The position numbers were made by a program, and so were the translations under genes. Of a DNA stretch of 6,322 nucleotides, positions 1-6,169 are shown piece after piece (the stretch's first letter is position 1; the number at the start of each line of letters is the position of its first letter). This stretch comes from Bacillota bacterium. GTDB taxonomy: Bacteria > Bacillota > Clostridia > Tissierellales > Sedimentibacteraceae. The notes under the pieces were generated by a model that had not been told where the DNA came from, made no database searches, and saw nothing but the letters and a program-made list of their open reading frames with translations. The DNA lies in assembly GCA_029239575.1 (NCBI GenBank), contig JARBUP010000167.1:1-6322 (forward strand), given 5' to 3'.

Positions 1-1274
1 TCTGATTCCATTGGATCCTGTACAGCTACTGGGGAACCTTCTGGATTTTCCGAATCATAGAAAGTCATATTTTGAAGAGCAATTTTATTTTTATCTACAC
101 CTGCAGCATTTGCAACTAATTCTTTTACATTATTTTTTTCTTCATCCGACATCCCTAATTTATTTATTACAACTGCTACAGTTAAATTTTCAACACTTCC
201 TGGATTATGTTCAACTTGTTCTTTTAACTGACTTACTAAATAATTAATGGTATTTGAATCTTTTACATAAATTTCATCGCCCTTGACTGTAACCCCAGGA
301 TAAGTTGAAACTTCAGCATTTGTCTCAGCACCAATAATTCCACCAACTGCATCTTCTGGTCCTGTTACTTCTTTATCTGTTTGTGATTCGCTTATAACAC
401 CTGTATTTGTTTTTTCTTCTGGAATATATTTAAGCATTTCACTTATTTTCTTATCGAAATTAATAGTACCTTTTGCGGATACTTGAACATTATTCGGACC
501 ATACATAGTTATTAAAAATGTTTTTACACGTTCTTCAATTTCTTGTTCAAATTCTTTTTCAACTTGTAGTTTTAATTTAATAGCATCAGTTTTTAACATG
601 TCATCACTTGCAGCTAAACTATTACCATTTGAATCTATAATTGCAATATTTTCTTCCTTTAATCCTTCAACGCTCTTTGCTACAAGTTGAACTATTCCAC
701 TTGTTTGTGAAGGTGTAATAGATGCTCCAGCTCTTAAATTTAATTTAATGCTCGCTGATGCTTCTTCCTGCGCAGTTTCCCATGCAAATGATTTTTCTTC
801 CGGTACATTGATTGTTACTAAAACATCTTCAATTCCGTCTATTGTTTTTATAGAATCTTGCATTCTCTCTTGAAGTTGAAAAATCTCATACTTTCTCTTT
901 TCATAATCAGTAGTCATAAAATCAATATTTTGTGTGAATATATCATAATTAGATCCTGAACGAGGATGTCCAGCTTCTGCAAGTTGCATTCGTAAAGTAC
1001 TTTCTTGCTCCTCAGGTATTAAAATTGTACCGTCATTTTCATATTTATAATCAACATTATTTTCCTGAAGTTGCTGCATTACTTCAACAGTTTCTTCTTC
1101 ATTGATGTCTTTAAATAAAACTACATAAGATTTATTATTTAAAATAAAAGTTATTATTAATGAAATAATAACTAAACCGACTAAACCGCCAACGAGAAGT
1201 TTTTTTGTTTTTTGGCTTAAATTACTCCAAAAATCAGTTATACTTTTTAATATATTCTTAATTTGATCATTCAT
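1..1274 (-). CDS. fliF: Flagellar MS-ring protein FliF (3' end beyond window)
   Basis: FliF forms the MS ring, the inner-membrane base on which rod, export gate and rotor are built. I translated the minus strand from ATG 1274 to base 1: 424 residues, no stop, running off the left edge. The start follows AGGAG at 1281-1285 with a 6-base spacer. A lysine-rich N-terminus (QKTKK, residues 21-25) precedes one hydrophobic segment at about 26-45 (transmembrane helix 1). Next come the YscJ/FliF-type ring-building region (about 50-200, with GHPRSGSNYDIF near 103-114 and TTDYEKRKYE near 122-131) and the C-terminal periplasmic ring-building part ending near LVANAAGVDKNKI. Family members are usually 500-570 residues, so the second membrane helix and the FliG-binding tail are outside the window. 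It lies 39 bases after fliE in the flgB-led operon. Identification is firm; the truncation is due to the window edge. Confidence 0.95.
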   Translation of the reverse strand, partial: MNDQIKNILKSITDFWSNLSQKTKKLLVGGLVGLVIISLIITFILNNKSYVVLFKDINEEETVEVMQQLQENNVDYKYENDGTILIPEEQESTLRMQLAEAGHPRSGSNYDIFTQNIDFMTTDYEKRKYEIFQLQERMQDSIKTIDGIEDVLVTINVPEEKSFAWETAQEEASASIKLNLRAGASITPSQTSGIVQLVAKSVEGLKEENIAIIDSNGNSLAASDDMLKTDAIKLKLQVEKEFEQEIEERVKTFLITMYGPNNVQVSAKGTINFDKKISEMLKYIPEEKTNTGVISESQTDKEVTGPEDAVGGIIGAETNAEVSTYPGVTVKGDEIYVKDSNTINYLVSQLKEQVEHNPGSVENLTVAVVINKLGMSDEEKNNVKELVANAAGVDKNKIALQNMTFYDSENPEGSPVAVQDPMES

Positions 1275-1313
1275 TTAAATCTCCTAAACGGTTTAAAATT
1301 CATAATTAAAAAA

Positions 1314-1616
1314 CTAAACATTTATACGAAGAACCTCATTATATGCATCAATTGCCTTATTTCTCAATTGCAAAAGTAAATCTAAAGATAATTCTGACTT
1401 TTGTGTATTAATCATTAAATTATGTAAATCGTCGCTTTCACCAGTTGTTAGTTTATATATATCTTCATCAACTTTATTTTCAGCTTGAACGTAATCATTT
1501 ACTGCATTTTCAAAAATAGATTTAAATGATAAATTATCAGTATTTTCAATTTTACTTTCTATTTTATTTATATTTAATTTACTTAATTGATTTAACCCAT
1601 TAATTGATTGTGACAT
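1314..1616 (-). CDS. fliE: Flagellar hook-basal body complex protein FliE
   Basis: FliE is the small adaptor joining the MS ring to the rod, and among the first proteins exported by the flagellar type III apparatus. The product is 100 residues, normal for the family. The C-terminal half carries the family pattern: a helix with NAVNDYVQAENKVDEDI, then GESDDLHNLMINTQKSELSL, then LQLRNKAIDAYNEVLRINV at the very end. The N-terminal 30 residues are polar and poorly conserved, as usual. The ATG at 1616 lies 2 bases past the flgC stop; its ribosome site (GGGAGG, 1622-1627) lies inside the last codons of flgC, so the two are probably translationally coupled. It precedes fliF, the order found in most flagellar operons. 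Confidence 0.95.
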   Translation of the reverse strand: MSQSINGLNQLSKLNINKIESKIENTDNLSFKSIFENAVNDYVQAENKVDEDIYKLTTGESDDLHNLMINTQKSELSLDLLLQLRNKAIDAYNEVLRINV

Positions 1617-1618
1617 TA

Positions 1619-2053
1619 TTACCTCCCTATTTCTAATGCTTTAACAGCCATTTGTTTTGCTGTGTTCAAAGCTGTTATATTAGCTTGATATGCTCTATAT
1701 GCTTCCATCATGTCCACTGTTTCCTTTAATGTATCTACATTTGGCATACTAACATATCCATTATTATCTGCATCAGGATGTTCCGGGTCATATACAAGCT
1801 TAAATTCGCTTTCATCGTCCATGATTTGTGACACTTCTACACCACCATTAATTTCATGCTCTTTTAAATTATTAACTAAAATATCTTTAAAATTACTTTG
1901 ACCTTTAGATGTAAATACAACCATTTTTCTTTTGTAAGGTCCACCGCTCTCTGTCCGTGTAGTATCGATATTAGCTATATTTTCAGATATAATATCCATG
2001 CGAAACCTCTGAGCCGTAAGTCCAGAAGCACTAATATTTAATGAATCTAACAT
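1619..2053 (-). CDS. flgC: Flagellar basal-body rod protein FlgC
   Basis: FlgC is a proximal rod subunit of the axial structure, exported by the flagellar type III system. The product is 144 residues, within the usual range. The N-terminus shows the rod/hook signature (LNISASGLTAQRFRMDIISE then NIANIDTTRT); the conserved C-terminal helix reads VDTLKETVDMMEAYRAYQAN and continues to ALNTAKQMAVKALEIGR. The ATG at 2053 is preceded by AAAGGAGG (2060-2067) with a 6-base spacer, and this site overlaps the flgB stop at 2066-2068. The gap to flgB is 12 bases and to fliE 2 bases, so it belongs to the same transcript. Confidence 0.97.
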   Translation of the reverse strand: MLDSLNISASGLTAQRFRMDIISENIANIDTTRTESGGPYKRKMVVFTSKGQSNFKDILVNNLKEHEINGGVEVSQIMDDESEFKLVYDPEHPDADNNGYVSMPNVDTLKETVDMMEAYRAYQANITALNTAKQMAVKALEIGR

Positions 2054-2065
2054 GCAAAGCCTCCT

Positions 2066-2443
2066 TTATTTTTTACCTTCTGAAATAACTGACCTAAGTT
2101 TTGAAAAGTATGAGTTTAATTCTGTTATTGTGTACATATATTGTATCTGTGTTTTTGCTAAATTAAGGTTTTCTTTTTCTAAATCTACATTATTTCCGTC
2201 TAAACGAAGAGTTTGATTATCGTTTTCACCTATAATGATATTACTGTCATCTATTTGCTCATCTATTTCATAACTTTTTAAATTACCATCAGAAATAGAT
2301 TTAATTTTGCTTTTAAGTTGACTTTCAAAATCTACGAACTTGCTTTTATAATCTGGGGTTGAATAATTTGCTATGTTATCCATAGTTATTTGTTGTCTAA
2401 GCCACAAACCATCTAAACTTTTATTTAACAAACTAAAATTCAT
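2066..2443 (-). CDS. flgB: Flagellar basal-body rod protein FlgB
   Basis: FlgB is the most membrane-proximal rod subunit and works with FlgC, FliE and FliF. From ATG 2443 the product is 125 residues, close to the usual 125-140. The N-terminal rod motif is clear (SLLNKSLDGLWLRQQITMDN followed by IANYSTPDYKSKFVDFE). The C-terminal helix LNLAKTQIQYMYTITELNSY is typical. An in-frame TTG at 2476 would add 11 residues, but the ATG at 2443 has GGAGG (2449-2453) at a 5-base spacer and puts the conserved motif where the family has it, so I use the shorter form. It is the first gene after the riboswitch and is thus the operon head, with expression probably set by the aptamer and terminator upstream. 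Confidence 0.96.
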   Translation of the reverse strand: MNFSLLNKSLDGLWLRQQITMDNIANYSTPDYKSKFVDFESQLKSKIKSISDGNLKSYEIDEQIDDSNIIIGENDNQTLRLDGNNVDLEKENLNLAKTQIQYMYTITELNSYFSKLRSVISEGKK

Positions 2444-2448
2444 TATAT

Positions 2449-2453
2449 CCTCC
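2449..2453 (-). promoter_or_regulatory. flgB ribosome binding site (decides the start)
   Basis: GGAGG on the minus strand, 5 bases before ATG 2443. It rules out the upstream in-frame TTG at 2476, which falls inside the U-tract of the leader terminator and would place translation initiation on the terminator itself. Confidence 0.85.
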
Positions 2454-2474
2454 ATTTTTTGCACAAAAAGGTAC

Positions 2475-2501
2475 AAAAATAACCATATATTACATATGGC
2501 T
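2475..2501 (-). terminator. Leader terminator hairpin of the riboswitch, before flgB
   Basis: On the minus strand, AGCCATAT (2501-2494) and ATATGGTT (2488-2481) pair around a 5-base loop: 8 pairs including one G-U. ATTTTTG follows (2480-2474) and a second T-run lies a few bases later. This is a weak but recognisable intrinsic terminator about 30 bases before the flgB start, the right place to be the OFF state of the upstream aptamer. Its 5' arm can instead pair with the aptamer's P3 strand (see findings). The stem has only two G-C pairs, so strength is uncertain. It could act by slowing polymerase rather than by full termination. Confidence 0.6.
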
Positions 2502-2567
2502 GCATTCCTCTATTAGATAGACAAAAATATATTCATATAAAACAAAAATATATACTTCATTACAATC

Positions 2568-2657
2568 ATATTTCGGGAACTGGCAACCATAGAAAAAAAT
2601 TCTTTAGGCCCTATAGCTTTGTGTCACCACCTTTCGATGGCTTTACTATTTTCTATA
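2568..2657 (-). promoter_or_regulatory. GEMM-I cyclic-di-GMP-type riboswitch aptamer
   Basis: Read on the minus strand, the conserved GEMM-I core is present in order. GTAAA (2646-2642) comes first. Helix P2 is GCCATC (2641-2636) with GGTGGT (2631-2626), closed by a GAAA tetraloop (2635-2632). Then GACACAAAGC (2625-2616) follows. Helix P3 is CTATAG (2616-2611) with CTATGG (2592-2587), and carries the tetraloop receptor GGCCTAAA (2610-2603). The 3' closing segment is TTGCCAGTTCCCGAAA (2586-2571). P1 would be a weak AT helix from the flanks. Class I aptamers of this type bind cyclic di-GMP, and one controls the flgB operon of C. difficile. The ligand here is an inference: one specificity position looks changed (see findings). 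The aptamer ends about 125 bases before flgB. Confidence 0.93.
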
Positions 2658-2692
2658 TAATTAATATCAACGTACTTTTCTAAGCTTTTTTG

Positions 2693-2721
2693 ATTATATA
2701 ACAAAAAAAAACAAAAGTAAA
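2693..2721 (-). promoter_or_regulatory. Sigma-A-like promoter for the flgB operon leader
   Basis: The minus strand has TTTACT (2721-2716; 4 of 6 to TTGACA), a 17-base spacer and a perfect TATAAT (2698-2693). A start near 2686 would place the aptamer about 30 bases into the transcript, a normal riboswitch layout. The spacer contains nine T in a row. A perfect TTGACA lies further upstream at 2744-2739, exactly 17 bases before the TTTACT box, so a second overlapping promoter is possible, but its -10 would match only 3 of 6. Prediction from sequence only. Confidence 0.55.
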
Positions 2722-2726
2722 GCAAA

Positions 2727-2745
2727 TTCGACAAATTATGTCAAA
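2727..2745. repeat. Short imperfect dyad upstream of the flgB-operon promoter
   Basis: TTCGACA (2727-2733) and TGTCAAA (2739-2745) form inverted arms around 5 bases, with one mismatch. The centre lies about 50 bases before the predicted transcription start, just upstream of the -35 box, where an activator or repressor could bind. It includes the TTGACA hexamer, so it may be only a fortuitous symmetry around a -35 element. No known operator is recognised. Confidence 0.3.
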
Positions 2746-2855
2746 ATTTACGTTATTTTTGTAATTTTTTAAATGTATATTTTTTATGCATATCTTCGTA
2801 TATATATTTTTCAAGAATTAGAATGTATTTAATTAAATATTAATACAAATATTTG

Positions 2856-2890
2856 AAAAAATAAATAAAATTTTTAATATATTTATTTAT
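2856..2890 (-). terminator. Possible AT-only terminator after the DUF6470 gene
   Basis: On the minus strand, ATAAATAAA (2890-2882) and TTTATTTAT (2869-2861) form nine perfect A-T pairs around a 12-base loop, followed by TTTTT (2860-2856). The place, 34 bases after the stop codon at 2924-2926, fits the end of the upper operon. A stem with no G-C pair is weak and the region is AT-rich enough to give such repeats by chance. Confidence 0.3.
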
Positions 2891-2923
2891 AAAAAAATTA
2901 ATTTATAGGGGATTTTTTAAAAT

Positions 2924-3487
2924 TTATATTAATTTATCGATTGGTTTATAATTTGGATTAGCACTTTCTGGTACATAAATTGGATCACCTAAATATTTAA
3001 TTTCAATTCTTGGATATTCCTTAATTATAAATTCTATATTCCCAGGGATAAATTTAAATTGTGAATTATTACTATTGTTTAAATTAAAATTATTAAAATC
3101 ATATTTTATTGAAATATCTTGCGGTTGATAAGATTTAAAATTAAAATTAACATCACTTTCAAATTTTCTAAATGCAATTTTAGAAGATGCACTATTTAAA
3201 ATTTTAATATCCAATATAATGTTACCTTTATCTTCATTACTCGATGACACTTCATATAAAGCAGTCTTATCATTTTTAAGTATATTTCCAACTGATAAAA
3301 CAGCATTATTATTAATTTCAACTGTATCTAAATTTAATTTAGTAGGCTCCATTTTTAATTGGTACCCATTGTCATTTTGAGTTATTTCTACAGGAACATT
3401 TACATTTACAATTTCATAATGTGCATTATTTATTTTATATTCTATTGACATAGGTATGCTTTTCATTTCTAAAAGTGGTTTTATCAT
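2924..3487 (-). CDS. DUF6470 (YviE-like) flagellar-locus protein of unknown function
   Basis: The product is 187 residues from ATG 3487. I recognise it as the DUF6470/YviE type found next to flgL in flagellar loci of Firmicutes, from the N-terminus (MIKPLLEMKSIPMSIEYKIN), the mostly beta-type polar middle and the closing pattern RIEIKYLGDPIYVPESANPN followed by YKPIDKLI. It has no signal peptide, membrane segment or cysteine. The region at about 125-145 is asparagine-rich (YDFNNFNLNNSNNSQ), probably a flexible loop. The start is set by AGGGAG 5 bases before ATG 3487; a GTG two codons earlier lacks a spaced site. It lies 18 bases after flgL, so it is likely co-transcribed with it. Function is unknown; context suggests a role in filament or junction assembly or its control. 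It is not FliW: the FliW core is not visible. Confidence 0.75.
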   Translation of the reverse strand: MIKPLLEMKSIPMSIEYKINNAHYEIVNVNVPVEITQNDNGYQLKMEPTKLNLDTVEINNNAVLSVGNILKNDKTALYEVSSSNEDKGNIILDIKILNSASSKIAFRKFESDVNFNFKSYQPQDISIKYDFNNFNLNNSNNSQFKFIPGNIEFIIKEYPRIEIKYLGDPIYVPESANPNYKPIDKLI

Positions 3488-3492
3488 AAACA

Positions 3493-3498
3493 CTCCCT
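3493..3498 (-). promoter_or_regulatory. Ribosome binding site of the DUF6470 gene (decides the start)
   Basis: AGGGAG on the minus strand, separated by TGTTT from ATG 3487. The alternative GTG at 3493 overlaps the last base of this site, so it is unlikely to be used. Confidence 0.75.
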
Positions 3499-3505
3499 AA
3501 AAATA

Positions 3506-4507
3506 TTATTTCATAAAGTCTATAAAACTATTTTGTAATATTTTATTTCCCATTGCTAAAGCAGAATTATATGAGTATTCCTGCATTTTAAAATCCATTA
3601 TTGCTTCAGCTGAGTCAACATACTCAACATTTGAAATTTTTTCATTTAAATTAAATTGATAATCTTCATTACGAGTTTTGAGAAAATCTAAATAATTTGC
3701 CTTAGAACCTATATCAGTTATGGCAACTATAACTTGTGATTTTTGCTTTTCAAAAGCTTTAATATATTTACTTGCATCATCATTTGAAAAATCTGTTTTC
3801 CTAAGTTCTTCTTTTATTTCTCCTATTAAAGAGTAAATATTATTAGGTATACCATTTACAGTGCCATCATCAGTACCAAATCCCATAAATTTAATTCCTG
3901 CCATTGACATATCAAAAACAGTGTCATTATTTAAACTACCATTATTAAATGTCATACCTAAACCTAAATCTATGTTAATAGATTCTTTAGACAGCTTTTG
4001 AAGTTTTGTTAATTCTGTTGAATCATTTACATTTACACCTTTAAAAAGTAAATTACCGCTATTGTCTACTGAAAAAGGAAGTTCATTTTTACTTTTTCCA
4101 CCAAAAACATATCTATCTTCAAACTTAGCATTTAATGCTGCTAAAATAGAATCTTGTAATGTATCCATTTCAGTAGCAATAATTTCCCTATCATCAGCTG
4201 TCATAGTTCCATTAACACCTTGCAAATATGAAGTATATACCCTTTGTAAACTATTGTTAATATCAGTAAGATTACTTTCAGCTACTGTTAGAAACGAATC
4301 CACGTTGCTTATATTAGTATCATACATTTCGGTACTTTTAAATTCACGTCTCAATTTATACGCCTTAATTGCACCTACTGTATCCTCTGATGCTTTAAAA
4401 AATTTCCTACCAGATGATACTTTCTCATTGAGATAATTTAATTTATTTGCAGAATGGTCAAGATTTTTTAAATAATTATTTTTCATCATGCCCGTTGTAA
4501 TTCTCAT
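3506..4507 (-). CDS. flgL: Flagellar hook-filament junction protein FlgL (HAP3)
   Basis: FlgL forms the second junction zone between hook and filament, next to FlgK, and is exported by the flagellar type III system. The product is 333 residues from ATG 4507. The N-terminal flagellin-like D0/D1 helices are clear: MRITTGMMKNNYLKNLDHSA, then KVSSGRKFFKASEDTVGAIK. A typical FGGKSKNELPFS segment lies in the first half (near 142-153). The C-terminal helix YSYNSALAMGNKILQNSFID is the family end. A GTG at 4525 would add six residues (MSIGGN), but these are encoded by the ribosome site itself: GGAGG at 4512-4516 lies 4 bases before ATG 4507. The start is 14 bases after the flgK stop, so the genes are co-transcribed. 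Length is normal to slightly long. Confidence 0.95.
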   Translation of the reverse strand: MRITTGMMKNNYLKNLDHSANKLNYLNEKVSSGRKFFKASEDTVGAIKAYKLRREFKSTEMYDTNISNVDSFLTVAESNLTDINNSLQRVYTSYLQGVNGTMTADDREIIATEMDTLQDSILAALNAKFEDRYVFGGKSKNELPFSVDNSGNLLFKGVNVNDSTELTKLQKLSKESINIDLGLGMTFNNGSLNNDTVFDMSMAGIKFMGFGTDDGTVNGIPNNIYSLIGEIKEELRKTDFSNDDASKYIKAFEKQKSQVIVAITDIGSKANYLDFLKTRNEDYQFNLNEKISNVEYVDSAEAIMDFKMQEYSYNSALAMGNKILQNSFIDFMK

Positions 4508-4511
4508 ATTT

Positions 4512-4516
4512 CCTCC
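4512..4516 (-). promoter_or_regulatory. flgL ribosome binding site (decides the start)
   Basis: GGAGG on the minus strand, 4 bases before ATG 4507 and just past the flgK stop (4522-4524). The longer reading from GTG 4525 would translate through this site and has no site of its own at proper spacing. Confidence 0.85.
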
Positions 4517-4521
4517 TATAC

Positions 4522-6144
4522 TCACATACGATTTATGAGAGTATCAAGCATTTCATCCAATGTAGTCATAAGTTTAGCTGCAGCGCTATATGCCTTTTGA
4601 TAAGTTAACAAATTTACGCCTTCTTCATCTAAATCAACTGAAGACAAACTATTTCTTTGATAATCAATTTCATATTGTGTTTGTGAATAAGTATCATAAG
4701 AGTTTTTAACATCTTCTATTTCCAAACTTAACCTTGTTGATGTAAATGTAAAAAACTCCTGCATTGTACCTTTAAATAATATTTTATCGTCATTAACATC
4801 AGCTGTATTTTTATCAAATTTAAAATTCATAGTACCTGAACCAGATTGAAATAATGATATCATTTTTAAAATATTATCCGTAGCACCTGAATCATCACCA
4901 GCAACATTAGGCTTTTTAGTATTTGTTATGTAAGATGAACTTGCATTTGACCAATCATCAGATATTTTAATATTTTGCGCTGTAATTATACCACCATTTC
5001 GAGATTCAAAAAGAGGTTTATCTTTATAAACATAATCTTTTGAGTCCGTTGCAATAGTTATTCCATCTGACTTAAGCGGATTGCCATTTGTATCTACAGA
5101 TAAGTTTTTATTTGCTTCATTCATTTCTTCAGCAAATTTACTTGCTAATGTATTAAGCATATTTTCATAATATAAAATACCTTTATTTTCAAATTTGCCT
5201 GTTAAATCAAATTCTCCATTACCGTTTAAAAAATTTAAATAACCACCTAACTGACCAACTTTAATAACATCTGTTAAATCAGAGTTAACTGCTGTACTAT
5301 CTATTGACTTTTCTAAGTTAATTCCAACACCATAAGTATTTCCTGTTGTTACATTTAAAGATGCAAATTCATCATCATTAACTAATTTAATTCCCGTATC
5401 ACTTAAATTTATTGATAACAAATCTACACTTCTACCCCCACCTATTGATTGAGTGGTCAAAACTATATCTATATCTAAATATGATGAAAGCTCATCAATT
5501 AACATATTTCTTTCATCATTTAATTCTAAAGCATCATTACCGCTTATATTATTTTCTTTAATTTGTTTATTTAAAACAGATATATTTTCAAGAAGTTGAT
5601 TAGTTTTTTCAATTGCACCATCTTGAAGATATGTTAACTGTTGACTTTCTATAGTATTTATTTGTTTAGAATAATCATTTAACATTTGACAAAGCATGGA
5701 TGCTGATGTTCTTACAACCCCTTCAATAACAGGATCAGATGGGCTTGATGTTAAAGATTGAAGTTGTTCAGTTAAATCTGAAAACTGTGCATCCAATCCT
5801 TCAGTACTTATTTCATCAAAAACATATTCTAAATCGTTTAATGCTTCAAGTTGTACATTTTCGCTACCTACTTTTGCAGATTCAGTTCTATATCGCAAAT
5901 CAAGAAAAGCATCTCTATATTGAGTTATACCAGAAGCTCCAACGCCTTGACCTATAACTACGCCATCAAAACCAAACTTAATGTTACTGTTTGAGAAAGA
6001 AACAGAATTTACATCTAAACTTTGCCTTGTATATCCTTTAGTATTTACATTTGAAATATTTTGACCAACAACATCTAAAGCGTTCTGATTAACTCTCAAA
6101 GCGCTGCTGGCAGCTTTATATCCTAAAAAAGTAGACCTGAGCAT
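4522..6144 (-). CDS. flgK: Flagellar hook-associated protein FlgK (HAP1)
   Basis: FlgK forms the first hook-filament junction zone at the hook tip. The product is 540 residues, within the family range. The N-terminal axial-protein signature is present (MLRSTFLGYKAASSALRVNQ, then NISNVNTKGYTRQ around 30-42), followed by the HAP1-specific coiled region around 85-215 (LEALNDLEYVFDE, SSPSDPVIEGVVR, GNDALELNDERNMLIDELSS). The variable surface domain fills the middle. The conserved C-terminal helix reads SVDLDEEGVNLLTYQKAYSA and runs to the end (MLDTLINRM). ATG 6144 follows GGAG with a 7-base spacer. It lies 25 bases after a FlgN-like chaperone gene and 14 before flgL, the usual chaperone-client grouping. 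Confidence 0.97.
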   Translation of the reverse strand: MLRSTFLGYKAASSALRVNQNALDVVGQNISNVNTKGYTRQSLDVNSVSFSNSNIKFGFDGVVIGQGVGASGITQYRDAFLDLRYRTESAKVGSENVQLEALNDLEYVFDEISTEGLDAQFSDLTEQLQSLTSSPSDPVIEGVVRTSASMLCQMLNDYSKQINTIESQQLTYLQDGAIEKTNQLLENISVLNKQIKENNISGNDALELNDERNMLIDELSSYLDIDIVLTTQSIGGGRSVDLLSINLSDTGIKLVNDDEFASLNVTTGNTYGVGINLEKSIDSTAVNSDLTDVIKVGQLGGYLNFLNGNGEFDLTGKFENKGILYYENMLNTLASKFAEEMNEANKNLSVDTNGNPLKSDGITIATDSKDYVYKDKPLFESRNGGIITAQNIKISDDWSNASSSYITNTKKPNVAGDDSGATDNILKMISLFQSGSGTMNFKFDKNTADVNDDKILFKGTMQEFFTFTSTRLSLEIEDVKNSYDTYSQTQYEIDYQRNSLSSVDLDEEGVNLLTYQKAYSAAAKLMTTLDEMLDTLINRM

Positions 6145-6169
6145 AATTTCTCTCCAAACTAAAATATAT

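Larger units (their letters stand above)
2658..2923. other. AT-rich non-coding spacer between DUF6470 gene and riboswitch
   Basis: About 265 bases of very AT-rich sequence with no convincing reading frame on either strand. It contains the promoter and dyad described separately, a weak terminator candidate at 2856-2890, and small AT palindromes at 2827-2838 and 2846-2855 that are expected by chance at this composition. I see no fliW, csrA, tRNA or small gene here. Confidence 0.7.

Noticed and set aside
1275..1313. Small symmetry TAAACCGTTTA in the fliE-fliF gap
   Set aside because: It is only 5-base arms around one base, with no U-tract after it. It does not look like a terminator or processing site, and fliF has a normal ribosome site right behind it.
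2443..2505. Possible 20-residue leader peptide from ATG 2505 ending in TAATG overlap with the flgB start
   Set aside because: The purine run GAGG is only 1 base from this ATG, too close to act as a ribosome site. The frame is short, shows no regulatory codon run and passes through the terminator hairpin. The TAATG overlap is probably chance.
2444..2567. Invertible flagellar switch between riboswitch and flgB, as known in C. difficile
   Set aside because: The space between aptamer and flgB is only about 125 bases. I find no pair of long inverted repeats there beyond the short terminator hairpin, and no recombinase gene in the window.
2766..2820. Second promoter-like region on the minus strand with TTGAAA and GAAGATAT
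   Set aside because: The spacing to a -10 match is poor and no TAAA lies at the right distance before the GATAT box. AT-rich composition explains it.
2827..2855. Perfect small palindromes ATTTAATTAAAT and CAAATATTTG
   Set aside because: Nearly pure A/T palindromes of 10-12 bases are expected by chance in this spacer, and they show no spacing or repeat pattern suggesting an operator array.
2924..3487. Assignment of this gene as fliW
   Set aside because: The gene position invites it, but the protein is longer than FliW, lacks the FliW N-terminal core and ends in the DUF6470/YviE pattern.
4062..4436. Open frame of 124 codons on the plus strand
   Set aside because: It lies wholly inside flgL on the opposite strand, has no ribosome site and no recognisable domain. 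The same holds for plus-strand frames at 11-247 (inside fliF), 1710-1901 (inside flgC) and 5739-5957 (inside flgK).
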